Notes under the pieces: model-generated
What the model was told of the DNA's origin: nothing
Database searches by the model: none
The model's input: the letters and a program-made list of their open reading frames with translations, nothing else
Made by a program: the position numbers and the translations under genes
Shown here: positions 39,494 to 49,595 of the stretch, piece by piece
Layout: each line of letters starts with the position of its first letter
Numbering within the stretch: the first letter of the stretch is position 1
DNA from: Rubrivivax albus
Lineage (GTDB): Bacteria > Pseudomonadota > Gammaproteobacteria > Burkholderiales > Burkholderiaceae_C
DNA: 64,000 nt
Assembly: GCF_004016515.1 (NCBI RefSeq)
Contig: NZ_SACT01000003.1
Coordinates: 310,001 to 374,000, forward strand
Direction: 5' to 3'

Positions 39494-40999
39494 GTGAGCG
39501 CCGAGGTCACCCCACCGCCGCTTCTGCCGGAAGCGTCGACCCTGTTCGACCTTCTGCCGGTGGGCGCCTACCGCTCCACGCCCGACGGGCGCATGCTGCG
39601 GGCCAACGCGGCGCTGGTGAAGTTCAACGGCTACACCTGCGAAGCAGAGCTGATCGCGGCCGTGCACGACATCGCCGGCGAGTGGTACGTGGATGCGGCG
39701 CAGCGCGAACGCTTCCGCCGGCTGCTGGCCACCGAGGGCCGCGTCGTCGGCCTGGTGTCGGAGGTCTACCGCCATCGCAGCCGCGAGCGGGTGTGGATCA
39801 GCGAGAACGCCCACCTGGTGCGGGACGGCCTGGGCAACGTGCTCTGCTACGAAGGCACGGTCGAGGAGATCAGTGACCGCATCGCCACCCAGCAGGCGCT
39901 GGAACGCAGCGATGCCCAACTGCAGCTGATCGCGCGCCAGGTGCCAGGCGTGGTCTATCTGGCCCACGTGTCTCCCGAGGGCCGGATCAGCTTCCGGTTC
40001 ATCAGCGAGGGCGTGCGTGACCTCTACGGGGTGGAGCCCGAGGAAGCCCTGCGTGACGGCCACGTGCTGCAGCGCATGCGGCACCCCGAGGACAGTGCAC
40101 GCGTGCAGCAGGGGCTGAGCCAGTCGGAACGCGAAGCCGGCACCCATGTCGACGAGTTCCGCATCGTGCGCCGCGACGGCAGCCTGCGCTGGGTGCAGGC
40201 CACGTCGGTGCCGATCCACCGCGAGGCGGACGGCGACCACCGCTGCGGCCTGATCGTCGACGTCACCGCCCGCCACGAGGCCGACGCGCTGCGCCAGGCG
40301 CGCGACCGCGCCGAAACGGCGCACCACGCCATCGCCGGCCTGCTGGCGCGCATCAGCCACGAGCTGCGCACGCCGATGAACGCGATGCTGGGCTTCACCC
40401 AGCTGCTGCTGGCCGACCCGGCACTGGCGGACAGGCACCGGCGCTTTGCCGACGAATCGCTGCGCGCCGGCCGGCACCTGCTGGCCCTGGTGGACGACCT
40501 GCTGGAGCTCGGGCGCGCCGAGAGCGGCGACATCACGCTGCAGCTGATGGCGCTGGAACCCGAGGTCGCGCTGGACGAGAGCCTGGCGCTGGTGGCGCCG
40601 CTGCTGCAGGCGCAGGTCGTCACCGTCGAGCGCCCGGCGTCAGCGATGCCGCGCCTGCGCGCCGACCCGCTGCGCCTGCGCCAGGTGCTGACCAATCTGC
40701 TGTCCAACGCCATCAAGTACAACCACCCGGGCGGCTGGGTCGCGGTGAGCGCCGCGCGCGCCGGTGCGCAGGTGACGTTGACGGTGCGCGACGGTGGCCC
40801 GGGGCTGGACGCGGCACAGCAGGCCCGACTGTTCCAGCCCTTCGAGCGCCTGGGGGCCGAGCGCGGCACGGTGCACGGCACCGGCCTCGGCCTGGCGCTG
40901 AGCCGGCAATTCGCCCAGGCGATGGGCGGCGACATCACGGCCGTGTGCACGCCCGGTCAGGGCTGCAGCTTCACGCTCACGTTGCCAGCGGTGACCTGA
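39494..40999 (+). CDS. Orphan soluble PAS-PAS histidine kinase
   Basis: 501 residues from a GTG start. Two PAS domains (about 15-125 and 140-262), a HisKA helix with His289 in ISHELRTPMNAMLGF, and an ATPase with N box (LTNLLSNAIKYN), G1 (DGGPGLD) and G2 (GTGLGLALS). There is no membrane segment, so it senses a cytoplasmic signal. No response-regulator gene is adjacent. Confidence 0.9.
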   Translation: MSAEVTPPPLLPEASTLFDLLPVGAYRSTPDGRMLRANAALVKFNGYTCEAELIAAVHDIAGEWYVDAAQRERFRRLLATEGRVVGLVSEVYRHRSRERVWISENAHLVRDGLGNVLCYEGTVEEISDRIATQQALERSDAQLQLIARQVPGVVYLAHVSPEGRISFRFISEGVRDLYGVEPEEALRDGHVLQRMRHPEDSARVQQGLSQSEREAGTHVDEFRIVRRDGSLRWVQATSVPIHREADGDHRCGLIVDVTARHEADALRQARDRAETAHHAIAGLLARISHELRTPMNAMLGFTQLLLADPALADRHRRFADESLRAGRHLLALVDDLLELGRAESGDITLQLMALEPEVALDESLALVAPLLQAQVVTVERPASAMPRLRADPLRLRQVLTNLLSNAIKYNHPGGWVAVSAARAGAQVTLTVRDGGPGLDAAQQARLFQPFERLGAERGTVHGTGLGLALSRQFAQAMGGDITAVCTPGQGCSFTLTLPAVT

Positions 41000-41017
41000 C
41001 GCCCCGGCCCGCGGCGA

Positions 41018-41617
41018 CTACCGGTCGCCGCGCATCCAGTGCACGCCATCCTCGGTGAGCACGGCATCGAGCGGCACGTCGTGCGGCTCCGGCGTCAGCC
41101 AGGGAATGAACCCGTGCGCGTAGCCCAGGCCGGCGGTGAACGGCCGCGGCTGCAGCGCCGCCAGCGTGCGGTCGTAGAAACCGCCGCCATACCCCAGGCG
41201 CAGGCCACCGGGGCCGAAGCCCACGCAGGGCACCAGCAGCAGCTGCGGTTCGAAGGCCGGCGTGTCCTTGGGTTTGGGGATGCCGTAGGCATCCTCCTCC
41301 ATCGCGCAGCCCGGGTACCAGACGTGGAAGTGCAGCTGCTTGGTCTCGCGGTCGACCACGGGCAGGCCGATGCGGCGCGCCGGGTCGGCCTCGCTCCAGC
41401 GGAACAGCGCCGGCAGCGCATCGAACTCGCCCTTGATCGGCCAGTAGGCGCCGATGCTGGTCTCCGGCCGCGTGACCAGCCAGACGCGCAGCACCTCCTG
41501 CAGGTGCACGGCACGCTGGTGGCGGTCCACCAGGGACTGCCGCTCGGCCTGGAGCTGTCGGCGCAGCGCCAGCTTGTCCTGCGTGGGTTCCAGGGGCAGC
41601 TTGAACGGCGGCGTCAT
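41018..41617 (-). CDS. 5-formyltetrahydrofolate cyclo-ligase
   Basis: 199 residues. KLALRRQLQAERQSL at the N-terminus, GAYWPIKGEFDALP, and the C-terminal LVPCVGFGPGGLRLGYGGGFYDRTLA active-site loop identify the family (YgfA/MTHFS). Converts 5-formyl-THF to methenyl-THF with ATP. A one-carbon neighbour of metF. The 6S RNA gene often found beside this gene was not seen. Confidence 0.94.
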   Translation of the reverse strand: MTPPFKLPLEPTQDKLALRRQLQAERQSLVDRHQRAVHLQEVLRVWLVTRPETSIGAYWPIKGEFDALPALFRWSEADPARRIGLPVVDRETKQLHFHVWYPGCAMEEDAYGIPKPKDTPAFEPQLLLVPCVGFGPGGLRLGYGGGFYDRTLAALQPRPFTAGLGYAHGFIPWLTPEPHDVPLDAVLTEDGVHWMRGDR

Positions 41618-41647
41618 GGCGGCATTGTCACCCCGATTCCGGCACGC

Positions 41648-41660
41648 TTGACGCAGGTCA
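41648..41660. promoter_or_regulatory. FNR/CRP-like palindrome upstream of ompW
   Basis: TTGACgcagGTCA contains the perfect palindrome TGAC-N4-GTCA, close to the FNR half-site spacing. It lies about 110 bases before the ompW start. ompW is FNR-controlled in E. coli; the match here is suggestive only. Confidence 0.28.
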
Positions 41661-41768
41661 TCCGTGATTCGTCAGAGCCTTGCTGCAACGCAACACGACG
41701 ACCCTCCTGCCGGCGCCCAATCCTCCCGCGGGCGATGTTGCCCGCCAAACCCCGTGAAGAGGATCTCC

Positions 41769-42389
41769 ATGAACATCCGCTGGATGGCCGCCGCGGCCGC
41801 CGCTGCCCTGTTGCCTGCCGTCTCCCCCGTCGCCCTGGCCCAGTCGAACGACAGCGGCGACTGGCTCGTGCGCGCGCGCGCCGTCAACCTGCAATCGGCC
41901 AACAAGGACAGCACCGGGCTGGACCTGAGCGTCAACGACAAGACCATCCCGGAGGTCGACATCACCTATTTCTTCAGCCCGAACCTGGCTGCAGAACTGA
42001 TCCTGACCTACCCGCAGAAGCACGACATCCGCGCAGGCGGGGACAAGATCGGCTCGCTGAAGCACCTGCCGCCCACGCTGACGCTGCAGTACCACTTCGG
42101 CGGCATGAGCTTCCGGCCCTACGTCGGCGCCGGCATCAACTACACGCGCTTCTCCAGCGTGGAGTTCGCGCCCGCCGTGGTCACCGCGCTGGACCCGTCG
42201 ATCGACAAGAACAGCTTCGGCCTCGCGCTGCAGGCCGGCGTGGACTTCCCGCTCGGCGGCGGCTGGCTGCTGAACCTGGATGTGAAGAAGGTGCAGATCC
42301 AGACCGATGTGTTCTCCGCCGGCACCAAGGCCGGCACCTTCAAGGTCGACCCGCTGCTGCTGGCCGTGGGCGTCGGCAAGCGTTTCTGA
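41769..42389 (+). CDS. ompW: OmpW-family outer-membrane protein
   Basis: 206 residues with signal peptide (MAAAAAAALLPAVSPVALA) and the OmpW pattern: DWLVRARAVNLQ, PEVDITYFFSPNLAAELIL, LPPTLTLQYHFGG, FRPYVGAGINYTRFSS, ending LLLAVGVGKRF with a terminal Phe. Eight-stranded barrel for small hydrophobic molecules. A 6-bp hairpin (GCGGGC/GCCCGC, 41728-41745) stands 23 bases before the ATG, and AGAGGA serves as ribosome binding site. Confidence 0.93.
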   Translation: MNIRWMAAAAAAALLPAVSPVALAQSNDSGDWLVRARAVNLQSANKDSTGLDLSVNDKTIPEVDITYFFSPNLAAELILTYPQKHDIRAGGDKIGSLKHLPPTLTLQYHFGGMSFRPYVGAGINYTRFSSVEFAPAVVTALDPSIDKNSFGLALQAGVDFPLGGGWLLNLDVKKVQIQTDVFSAGTKAGTFKVDPLLLAVGVGKRF

Positions 42390-42469
42390 GGCGCCGGGGC
42401 CGTCCGAGATCCCCATCGACGAACGGCCCTGCGCAGGACAGCCGGGGACCCCTGCGCTAAATTCAGCGC

Positions 42470-44536
42470 ATGGGTTTCCGCCTCCTGACGAGCGCGCCTC
42501 GGCGCCTCCCTTTCCTGCACCTGCACCTGCTCCTGGTGGTGTTGGCGTGTGCCGGCGCGACGGCCCCAGCGCGCGCCGAGGTGCCGGCACCGTCGCCGGA
42601 AGACAGCCTCGTGCTGCAGGCGCGGGAGGCGGCGCGCGCCAGGGACGGCGCCAAGCTGGACCTCCTGCGTGACCAGCTGATCGAGCGCCGGCACCCGCTG
42701 GCGCCCTGGGCCGACTACTGGTCCATAGGCCTGCGCCTGAAGACCGCCACCCAGGCCGACCTCGAGGCCTTCTACGCCCGCTGGCCGGGCACCTACGTCG
42801 AAGACCGGCTGCGCAACGACTGGCTGCTGGAACTCGGCGAGCGCCGCGACTGGGACAACTTCCGCCGCGAGCAGCCGCGCTTCCAGATGGCCGACGACCT
42901 GGAGGTGGACTGCTACACGCTGCTGCTGCGCCACCAGGCCGGCGAGAACGTGCGGGCCGCTGCCGCCGACGTCTGGATGCGCCAGAAGCGCGACGACGAC
43001 GGCTGCAACCTGATGGCGCGCACGATGGCGGCCGACGGGCGCCTGGGGCCGACCGAGATCTGGCCCAAGGTCCAGCAGGCGGTGGAACGCGGCCGCAGCA
43101 AGGAAGCACTGACCGACGCCGCGCTGCTGGACAAGACCAGCGAGGCGCGCGTGCGGGCGCTGCTGGACAACCCGGCGCGCTGGCTGGCACAGCAGCCGGC
43201 CGCCCGAGGCGACGGCGCGCGCGACGAGGCCGTGGTGCTGGCGCTGCTGCGCATGGCCGCCAGCGACGCCGACGCGGCCGCCACGCAGGCCGCCGACTGG
43301 GCCCGCCGGTTGCCGCCGGCGCTGGCGGCGCGGGCCTGGGCCGGCATCGGCTACCGGGCTGCGATGCGCCACCAGGCGGCGGCACGGCAGCACTACGAAC
43401 GCGCGTTCGCGCTGGTGAAGGGTGACGGTGCCATCGACTGGCCCGAGGAACACCTGGTCTGGGCGGCCCGTGCTGCGCTGCGGGCCGACGGCAGCCCGGA
43501 CTGGGCGCTGCTGCAGCGCGCCATCGGCGCCATGCCGGACGCCCTGCAGGCCTCGCCCGACTGGCATTACTGGGCCGCGCGCGCGCTGCAGGCCCGGGCG
43601 CGCACCGGCGAGATGGGCAACGCGCAGCGGGCGCACGCCGAGCGCATGCTGCGCACGCTGGCGTCCGACCCCGGGGACTTCTACGGGCTGCTGGCGCTGG
43701 AGGACCTGGGGCTGAAGCTGTCGCTGCCCCCGCGCCCCCCGGCGCCCACCGCCGAGGAACGTGCCGCGGTGCGCGGCGTGCCGGGCCTGCAGCGTGCGCT
43801 GCAGCTGCTGAGCCTGGGCCTGCGCAGCGAAGGCGTGCGCGAGTGGAACTTCACGTTGCGCGAGCTGCGCCAACGCCCCGACGCCGACCGCGCCCTGCTC
43901 ACCGCCGCCGCCTGGGCCTGCGAACGCGAGGTCTGGGACCGCTGCATCAACACCAGCGAACGCACCCAGGGCGTGGTCGACGTGGCCCAGCGCTTCCCGA
44001 CGCCGCTGCGCGATGAGGTGGTGGAGAAGTCGCGCGCCGCCGGCCTGGAAACGGCCTACATCTACGGCCTGATCCGCCAGGAGTCGCGCTTCATCATGGA
44101 TGCGCGCAGCGTGGTCGGCGCCAGCGGCCTGATGCAGCTGATGCCCGCCACCGCGCGCTGGACGGCACGCAAGATCGGCCTCGACTACAAGCCGTCGATG
44201 ATCACCGACCCGCACGTCAACCTGCAACTGGGCACGGCCTACCTGAAGGTGCTGCTCGACGACTTCGAAGGTGCGCAGCCACTGGCGATTGCCGGCTACA
44301 ACGCCGGCCCCAACCGCCCGCGGCGCTGGCGCGAGGGTGGCACGCTGGAGACGGCCGCCTGGGTCGAGAACATCCCGTTCAACGAGACGCGGGACTACGT
44401 CAAGAAGGTGCTGACCAATGCCGTGCACTACGCCCATGTGCTGGGCGAAGGCGGCACCAGCCTGAAGGCCAGGCTGGGGCCCACCGTGGGGCCGCGGCGC
44501 ACCGATGCGCCGGCCACGGACAAGGACCTGCCATGA
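42470..44536 (+). CDS. slt: Soluble lytic murein transglycosylase
   Basis: 688 residues. Signal peptide, long alpha-superhelical domain (about 40-500), then the lysozyme-like catalytic domain with the catalytic Glu in YGLIRQESRFIMDARSVVGASGLMQLMPATA and the GTAYLKVLLDDF and IAGYNAGPNRPRRW motifs. Periplasmic cleavage of peptidoglycan to anhydro-muropeptides. Overlaps the next gene by ATGA. Confidence 0.95.
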   Translation: MGFRLLTSAPRRLPFLHLHLLLVVLACAGATAPARAEVPAPSPEDSLVLQAREAARARDGAKLDLLRDQLIERRHPLAPWADYWSIGLRLKTATQADLEAFYARWPGTYVEDRLRNDWLLELGERRDWDNFRREQPRFQMADDLEVDCYTLLLRHQAGENVRAAAADVWMRQKRDDDGCNLMARTMAADGRLGPTEIWPKVQQAVERGRSKEALTDAALLDKTSEARVRALLDNPARWLAQQPAARGDGARDEAVVLALLRMAASDADAAATQAADWARRLPPALAARAWAGIGYRAAMRHQAAARQHYERAFALVKGDGAIDWPEEHLVWAARAALRADGSPDWALLQRAIGAMPDALQASPDWHYWAARALQARARTGEMGNAQRAHAERMLRTLASDPGDFYGLLALEDLGLKLSLPPRPPAPTAEERAAVRGVPGLQRALQLLSLGLRSEGVREWNFTLRELRQRPDADRALLTAAAWACEREVWDRCINTSERTQGVVDVAQRFPTPLRDEVVEKSRAAGLETAYIYGLIRQESRFIMDARSVVGASGLMQLMPATARWTARKIGLDYKPSMITDPHVNLQLGTAYLKVLLDDFEGAQPLAIAGYNAGPNRPRRWREGGTLETAAWVENIPFNETRDYVKKVLTNAVHYAHVLGEGGTSLKARLGPTVGPRRTDAPATDKDLP

Positions 44537-45498
44537 ACATCGCCCCGGGCGCCAACCGCCGCGTGCTGGTGCTGGGCGGCACCGGCTTCGTCGGCCGATC
44601 CACCTGCGAGCGCCTGGTGCGCGCCGGCTGGACCGTGCGCGTGCCCACCAGGCGCCTGGCCCACGGCCGCGACCTGCAGTGCCTGCCGACGGTGGAACTG
44701 ATGCCCGCCGACGTGCACGACGCCGCGGCGCTGCGCGCGCTGCTCGCCGGCTGCGATGCCGTGGTCAACCTGGTGGCCATCCTGCACGGCAGCGCCGCGG
44801 CCTTCGAGCGCGTGCACCTGGCCCTGCCGCGTACCCTGGCCGGCGCCATGCAACAGGCGGGTGTCACACGGCTGGTCCATGTCAGCGCACTCGGGGTCGG
44901 GCCGGGCGCGCCGTCGAACTACCTGCGCAGCAAGACCGAGGGCGAAGCCGTGCTGCAGGCCGCGGGGCTGGCGCCGACGCTGTGGCGCCCCTCGGTGATC
45001 TTCGGTGCCGACGACCGCTTCATGAACACCTTCGCCCGGCTGCAGACCGTGGCCCCCTTCGTGCCGCTGGCCGGCGCCGCCGCGCAGTTCCAGCCGGTGT
45101 GGGTGGAGGACGTGGCCACGGCGCTGTGGCGATCGCTGGAACGTCTGGACACGGTCGGCCAGACCTACGAGGCCACCGGGCCCGAGGTCTTCACGCTCGC
45201 CGACCTGGTGCGCCTGGCGGGGCGCTGGGCCGGCCACGAGCGCCGGGTGATCCCGCTGCCGGATGCCGCCGGGCGCCTGCAGGCCGCCCTGATGGCGCTG
45301 GCGCCGGGCGAGCCGCTGATGTCGGCCGACAACCTGGATTCGATGAAGGTGCCCAACGTGGCCAGCGGCACCCTGCCCGGGCTGGACGCGCTGGGCATCA
45401 CGCCGGCCGCGCTGGGCGCGGTGGTGCCGCGGTACCTGGGTGGTGGTCCGGGTCGGCACCGTTTCAACGACTACCGGGCGCATGCGCGCCGGGGCTGA
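44533..45498 (+). CDS. NAD(P)-binding epimerase-like protein (complex I NDUFA9-like)
   Basis: 321 residues. Glycine-rich VLVLGGTGFVGRSTCERL at the N-terminus, then LVHVSALGVGPGAPSNYLRSKTEGEAVL; YLRSK is the SDR Tyr-x3-Lys motif. The atypical SDR group includes complex I accessory subunit-like proteins. Role unknown; possibly quinone- or lipid-linked redox metabolism. Confidence 0.85.
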   Translation: MNIAPGANRRVLVLGGTGFVGRSTCERLVRAGWTVRVPTRRLAHGRDLQCLPTVELMPADVHDAAALRALLAGCDAVVNLVAILHGSAAAFERVHLALPRTLAGAMQQAGVTRLVHVSALGVGPGAPSNYLRSKTEGEAVLQAAGLAPTLWRPSVIFGADDRFMNTFARLQTVAPFVPLAGAAAQFQPVWVEDVATALWRSLERLDTVGQTYEATGPEVFTLADLVRLAGRWAGHERRVIPLPDAAGRLQAALMALAPGEPLMSADNLDSMKVPNVASGTLPGLDALGITPAALGAVVPRYLGGGPGRHRFNDYRAHARRG

Positions 45499-45519
45499 TC
45501 ACACCTCGAAGGACACGGG

Positions 45520-46200
45520 ATGCGCCTGGTCATCGGCAACAAGAACTACTCGTCCTGGTCCATGCGCCCCTGGGTGCTGATGCGCGCCTGCGGCATCGCG
45601 TTCACCGAGGAGAAGCTGCGCTTCGACTTCTCGCCCGACTCGCCCTTCCGGCGTGCCGTGGCCGCCGTCAGCCCGGCCGGCAAGGTGCCGGTGCTGCTGC
45701 TGGACGACGGCTTTGCCGTGTGGGACACGCTGGCGATCGCCGAAACGCTGGCCGACCGTTTCCCGCAGGCCGGCGTCTGGCCCGGCGATGCGAACCAGCG
45801 CGCCCGCGCGCGCAGCGTCAGCGCCGAGATGCACAGCGGCTTCTCCGCGCTGCGCAGCCACTACCCGATGAACATCGAGGCGTCACTGCCCGAGGTGGGC
45901 GCACGGGTCTGGGCCGAGCAGGCCGCCGTGAGGGCCGACGTGGCGCGCATCGAGGCGATCTGGGCCGACGCGCTGGCGATGTCCGGCGGGCCCTTCCTGT
46001 TCGGCGAGTTCGGTGCCGCCGACGCCTTCTACGCGCCGGTGGTGATGCGGCTGCGCAGCTACGGCCTGCCGGTGGGCGAGACCACGCGGGCCTACATGGA
46101 CCGGGTCGTCGCACACCCGGCCGTGGCCGCCTGGATCGCCGACGCCGTGGCGGAGCAGGACTTCATCGCCGAGGACGAGCCCTACCGGCAGCACCGGTAG
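45520..46200 (+). CDS. Glutathione S-transferase family protein
   Basis: 226 residues. MRLVIGNKNYSSWSMRPWVLMRACGI contains the Ser-rich active-site loop of zeta/omega-like bacterial GSTs; cis-Pro in PAGKVPVLLLDDGFAVWDTLAIAE. The C-terminal half is all alpha. Follows the epimerase gene by 21 bases. Confidence 0.87.
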   Translation: MRLVIGNKNYSSWSMRPWVLMRACGIAFTEEKLRFDFSPDSPFRRAVAAVSPAGKVPVLLLDDGFAVWDTLAIAETLADRFPQAGVWPGDANQRARARSVSAEMHSGFSALRSHYPMNIEASLPEVGARVWAEQAAVRADVARIEAIWADALAMSGGPFLFGEFGAADAFYAPVVMRLRSYGLPVGETTRAYMDRVVAHPAVAAWIADAVAEQDFIAEDEPYRQHR

Positions 46201-46209
46201 GCGCGCGCG

Positions 46210-47436
46210 GTGCAGATCTACGAAGTCGGCGGCGCGGTGCGCGACGCACTGCTGGGCCTGCCGGCCGGCGACCGCGACTGGGTGGTGGTGGGGGCCACGC
46301 CGCAGCAGATGCTCGACGCCGGCTTCCAGCCGGTGGGCAAGGACTTCCCGGTCTTCCTGCATCCGCGCACGCACGAGGAATACGCGCTGGCGCGCACCGA
46401 GCGCAAGAGCGGGCGGGGCTACCACGGTTTCGTCTTCCACACCGCGCCCGACGTGACGCTGGAGGAAGACCTGGCGCGGCGCGACCTGACGATCAACGCC
46501 ATCGCCCGCGGCCACGACGGCACGCTGGTGGACCCGCACGGCGGCCGCCGTGACCTGGCCGCACGCGTGCTGCGCCATGTCTCGCCCGCCTTCGCCGAGG
46601 ACCCGGTGCGCCTGCTGCGGCTCGCCCGCTTTGCGGCCCGCTTTGCCGATTTCAGCGTAGCGCCGGAAACGATGGATCTGCTGCGCCAGTTGGTGGACCA
46701 AGGCGAGGTCGATGCCCTGGTGCCCGAGCGCGTGTGGCAGGAACTGGCCCGCGGCCTGATGGCGGACAAGCCCAGCCGCATGCTGGCCGTGCTGCGCGAG
46801 TGCGGCGCACTGAAGCGTCTGCTGCCGGAAGTGGACCGCCTGTGGGGCGTGCCGCAGCGGCCGGAGTTCCACCCCGAGGTCGACACCGGCGTGCACCTGG
46901 GCATGGTGCTGGACGAGGCCGCGCGCACACAACAGCCGCTGGCGGTGCGCTGGGCCCTGCTGTGCCACGACCTGGGCAAGGGCACGACGCCGGCCGACCT
47001 GCTGCCGCGCCACCACGGCCACGAGCAGCGCAGTGCGAAGCTGGCGCAGGTCCTGGCCGAACGCCTGCGCGTGCCGGGCGACTGCCGCGACCTGGCCGAC
47101 GTGGTGGCGCGCGAGCACGGCCACCTGCACGCCAGCGGCACGCTGGGGGCGGCGGCGCTGCTGCGCCTGTTCGAACGCTGCGACGCGATCCGGCGGCCGG
47201 AGCGTTTTGCCCTGGTGCTGCAGGCCGGCGCCTGCGATGCCCGTGGGCGCCTGGGCCACGAGGACGACGTCTACGGGCCCGCCGATCGGCTGCCGCCGCT
47301 CCTGGCCGCAGCGCGCGCGGTGGACACCGCGACCGTGGCCGCCGCCGCGCAGGCGCGCGGGGCGAAGGGTCCCGACATCGGGCGAGCCGTGCACGCCGCG
47401 CGGGCCGACGCCATCGCGGCCGCGCTCGCGGCCTGA
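46210..47436 (+). CDS. cca: Multifunctional CCA tRNA nucleotidyltransferase with HD domain
   Basis: 408 residues from a GTG start. [28 protein letters not shown] is the class II nucleotidyltransferase head, RRDLTINAI and [16 protein letters not shown] the ERhxxExxx region, and [12 protein letters not shown] the HD phosphohydrolase domain of the longer proteobacterial form. Adds or repairs the 3' CCA of tRNA; the HD part adds 2',3'-cyclic phosphodiesterase and phosphatase activity. Confidence 0.96.
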   Translation: MQIYEVGGAVRDALLGLPAGDRDWVVVGATPQQMLDAGFQPVGKDFPVFLHPRTHEEYALARTERKSGRGYHGFVFHTAPDVTLEEDLARRDLTINAIARGHDGTLVDPHGGRRDLAARVLRHVSPAFAEDPVRLLRLARFAARFADFSVAPETMDLLRQLVDQGEVDALVPERVWQELARGLMADKPSRMLAVLRECGALKRLLPEVDRLWGVPQRPEFHPEVDTGVHLGMVLDEAARTQQPLAVRWALLCHDLGKGTTPADLLPRHHGHEQRSAKLAQVLAERLRVPGDCRDLADVVAREHGHLHASGTLGAAALLRLFERCDAIRRPERFALVLQAGACDARGRLGHEDDVYGPADRLPPLLAAARAVDTATVAAAAQARGAKGPDIGRAVHAARADAIAAALAA

Positions 47437-47446
47437 ACCCCTGGGT

Positions 47447-47638
47447 TCAGAAGAACGAGCCGATGCCCATCGCCAGGAAGCTCAGCAGCAGGCTGCTGGC
47501 CAGCGGCACATAGAGTTCGCGGCCGAACAGCCGGATCGTGAAGTCGCCGGGCAGCTTGCCCAGGCCGATCTTCTGCAGCCAGCCGCGCACGCCGTTGAAG
47601 ACCAGCGTGGCGATCAGGAAGACGAGCAGCCAGCGCAT
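47447..47638 (-). CDS. DUF2905 small membrane protein
   Basis: 63 residues, starting MRWLLVFLIATLVFNGV. Two hydrophobic helices flank a central KIGLGKLPGDFTIRL motif typical of DUF2905. Inner membrane, unknown function. Lies just downstream of the MidA-like methyltransferase gene. Confidence 0.88.
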   Translation of the reverse strand: MRWLLVFLIATLVFNGVRGWLQKIGLGKLPGDFTIRLFGRELYVPLASSLLLSFLAMGIGSFF

Positions 47639-47655
47639 GCGTGTGGTGCCCGGGT

Positions 47656-48771
47656 TCAGAGCCGGTGGCTGCGGTCGCCGTCGGCGAAGCCCAGCGCCTC
47701 GAACCACGGGCCCTTGACGAAGCCGATGACCTTGAAGAGCTCGCCCATCTCGTGCTCCTGGATCAGCTTCTGCGCCATGGCGCGCTCGCGCACGTCGGCG
47801 GCTTCCAGCAGCGGCACCAGCCCGCAGTTCAGAAGGAAACGCGCCTGCGAGGTGTAGCCCAGCACCTCCAGCCCGGCGTCCTGGCCGGCCACGGCGATGC
47901 CGGTGAAATCCACGTGGGCGGTGATGTCCTTGAGGCCGACGTCGACCAGCGGGTCGGCGTCGGCGCGGTGCGCGCGGTGGCACATCAGCGTGCCGCCATG
48001 ACGCTGCGGCAGCCAGTACTCGGCCTCCGGGAAGCCGTAGTCGACGAGGAACACCGCGCCACGCTGCAGCCGCGCCGCCAATGTACGCATCCAGGCCTGC
48101 GCCTGCGGGTGGATCTCGGTGACGGTGCCGGGCACGAAGGGCGCATCGACCGGCGGGCGCAGGGTGGTGGGGCGGTCGGCCCAGGCCAGGGCGCCGCCGG
48201 CGACGGCCACGCCACGCTCGAACCACTGCCGGTCGTCGAAGTGCAGCAGCTGCACCGGCATCGCGTCGAGCACCTCGTTGCCGACCACCACGCCGTCGAA
48301 GGTGTCCGGCCAGGCGGCATGCCAGCAGACGCGGTCGCCGAAGGCGGCCAGGCGTTCGCGCTGCCGCGCCTGCAGCGCGCCGGACACCTCCACCACGTGG
48401 TAGCGCGCCACGCGCTCGCCCAGCGCGGCCAGCAGCTCGGCGGCCAGCGCGCCGCTGCCGGCGCCGAACTCCCACAGGTCCTGTGTGCCGGTGGCCTGCA
48501 GCGCCTGCGCCAGCTGCGCCGCCAGCGCACGGGCGAACAGCGGCGACAGCTCGGGCGCGGTGACGAAGTCGCTGCCACCCTCGGGCATCGCACCGAAGAT
48601 CACGTCGCCGCGCGCGTAGTAGCCCAGGCCGGGTTCGTACAGCGCGAAGGCCATGAAGCGGTCGAAGGGCCACCAGCCGCCGTCGCGGGTGATGGCCTCC
48701 GTGACGCGTGCCAAGGCCTCGGCGCCCGCGGAAAACGGGGGGCTGGCTACACTGGCGGGTTCGTCGCGCAT
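47656..48771 (-). CDS. SAM-dependent methyltransferase, MidA/NDUFAF7 family
   Basis: 371 residues. FMAFALYEPGLGYYARG, DFVTAPELSPLFARALAAQL, the SAM loop LWEFGAGSGALAAELL and VVVGNEVLDAMPVQL are the DUF185 signature. Mitochondrial NDUFAF7 methylates an arginine of complex I; the bacterial substrate is not established. Divergent from the pteridine reductase gene with 21 bases between the starts. Confidence 0.9.
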   Translation of the reverse strand: MRDEPASVASPPFSAGAEALARVTEAITRDGGWWPFDRFMAFALYEPGLGYYARGDVIFGAMPEGGSDFVTAPELSPLFARALAAQLAQALQATGTQDLWEFGAGSGALAAELLAALGERVARYHVVEVSGALQARQRERLAAFGDRVCWHAAWPDTFDGVVVGNEVLDAMPVQLLHFDDRQWFERGVAVAGGALAWADRPTTLRPPVDAPFVPGTVTEIHPQAQAWMRTLAARLQRGAVFLVDYGFPEAEYWLPQRHGGTLMCHRAHRADADPLVDVGLKDITAHVDFTGIAVAGQDAGLEVLGYTSQARFLLNCGLVPLLEAADVRERAMAQKLIQEHEMGELFKVIGFVKGPWFEALGFADGDRSHRL

Positions 48772-48792
48772 CGTCGGCGCATTGTAGGAAGC

Positions 48793-49593
48793 ATGGCCCT
48801 GGCCACCCCGCCCTCCACCGACCGCCCCGTGGTCCTCGTAACCGGCAGTGCCCGGCGGCTGGGCCGTGCCATCGCCCTGCACCTCGCGGGACGGGGCTGG
48901 GACGTGGCGGTGCACTACCGCGGCTCGGCCGACGACGCCGCGCAGACGGTGCGCGATGCCCAGGCCCTCGGCGCCCGCGCCCACGCCTTTGCTGCCGACC
49001 TGGCCGACGAAGCGGCCTGTGCGGCGCTGCTGCCGGCAGTGCAGGCGCACTTCGGGCGCGTGGACGCGCTGGTCAACAACGCCTCGCTGTTCGAGTACGA
49101 CGCAGTGGCCGACTTCTCCTACGCCGCGATGGAGCGCCACTGGCGCGCCAACACCGCGCCGGCCATCGTGCTGGCGCGGGCGCTGGACGCGTGTGTCGGC
49201 GCGCCCGGACATCCTGCCGGCGGTGGCGCGGTGGTCAACCTGCTCGACCAGAAGCTCTGGAACCCGAATCCCGACTATTTCAGCTACACCTTGAGCAAGG
49301 CCGCGCTGGAGTCTGCCAACACGCTGCTGGCGCAGGCTTTGGCGCCGCGCACGCGTGTGTGCGGCGTGGCGCCGGGCGTGACCCTGGTCTCCGGGCCGAT
49401 GGACACGGCCGAGTTCGAGCGCGCGCACCGGCTCACGCCGCTGGAGCGCTCGTCCACGCCCGAGGACATCGCGCGCGCGGTGGCCTTCCTGCTCGAATCG
49501 CCGGCGATCACCGGCACCACCCTGCTGGTCGACGGCGGCCAGCACCTGCAGGCCCAGCCGCGCGACGTGCTGTTCCTCGCGAAAGAACCCTGA
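48793..49593 (+). CDS. Short-chain dehydrogenase, pteridine reductase / FolM-like
   Basis: 266 residues. [12 protein letters not shown] has Arg in place of the usual Gly-rich loop residue, which favours NADPH. NNAS and YTLSKAAL complete the SDR active site. Directly precedes folB (2-base gap), so dihydromonapterin or dihydrofolate reduction is the probable role. Confidence 0.87.
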   Translation: MALATPPSTDRPVVLVTGSARRLGRAIALHLAGRGWDVAVHYRGSADDAAQTVRDAQALGARAHAFAADLADEAACAALLPAVQAHFGRVDALVNNASLFEYDAVADFSYAAMERHWRANTAPAIVLARALDACVGAPGHPAGGGAVVNLLDQKLWNPNPDYFSYTLSKAALESANTLLAQALAPRTRVCGVAPGVTLVSGPMDTAEFERAHRLTPLERSSTPEDIARAVAFLLESPAITGTTLLVDGGQHLQAQPRDVLFLAKEP

Positions 49594-49595
49594 CC

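Noticed and set aside
41618..41768. 6S RNA gene next to the 5-formyl-THF cyclo-ligase gene
   Set aside because: 6S RNA often lies beside this gene, but the spacer is only 151 bases, is shared with the ompW leader, and I could not build the long closing stem with central bubble on either strand.
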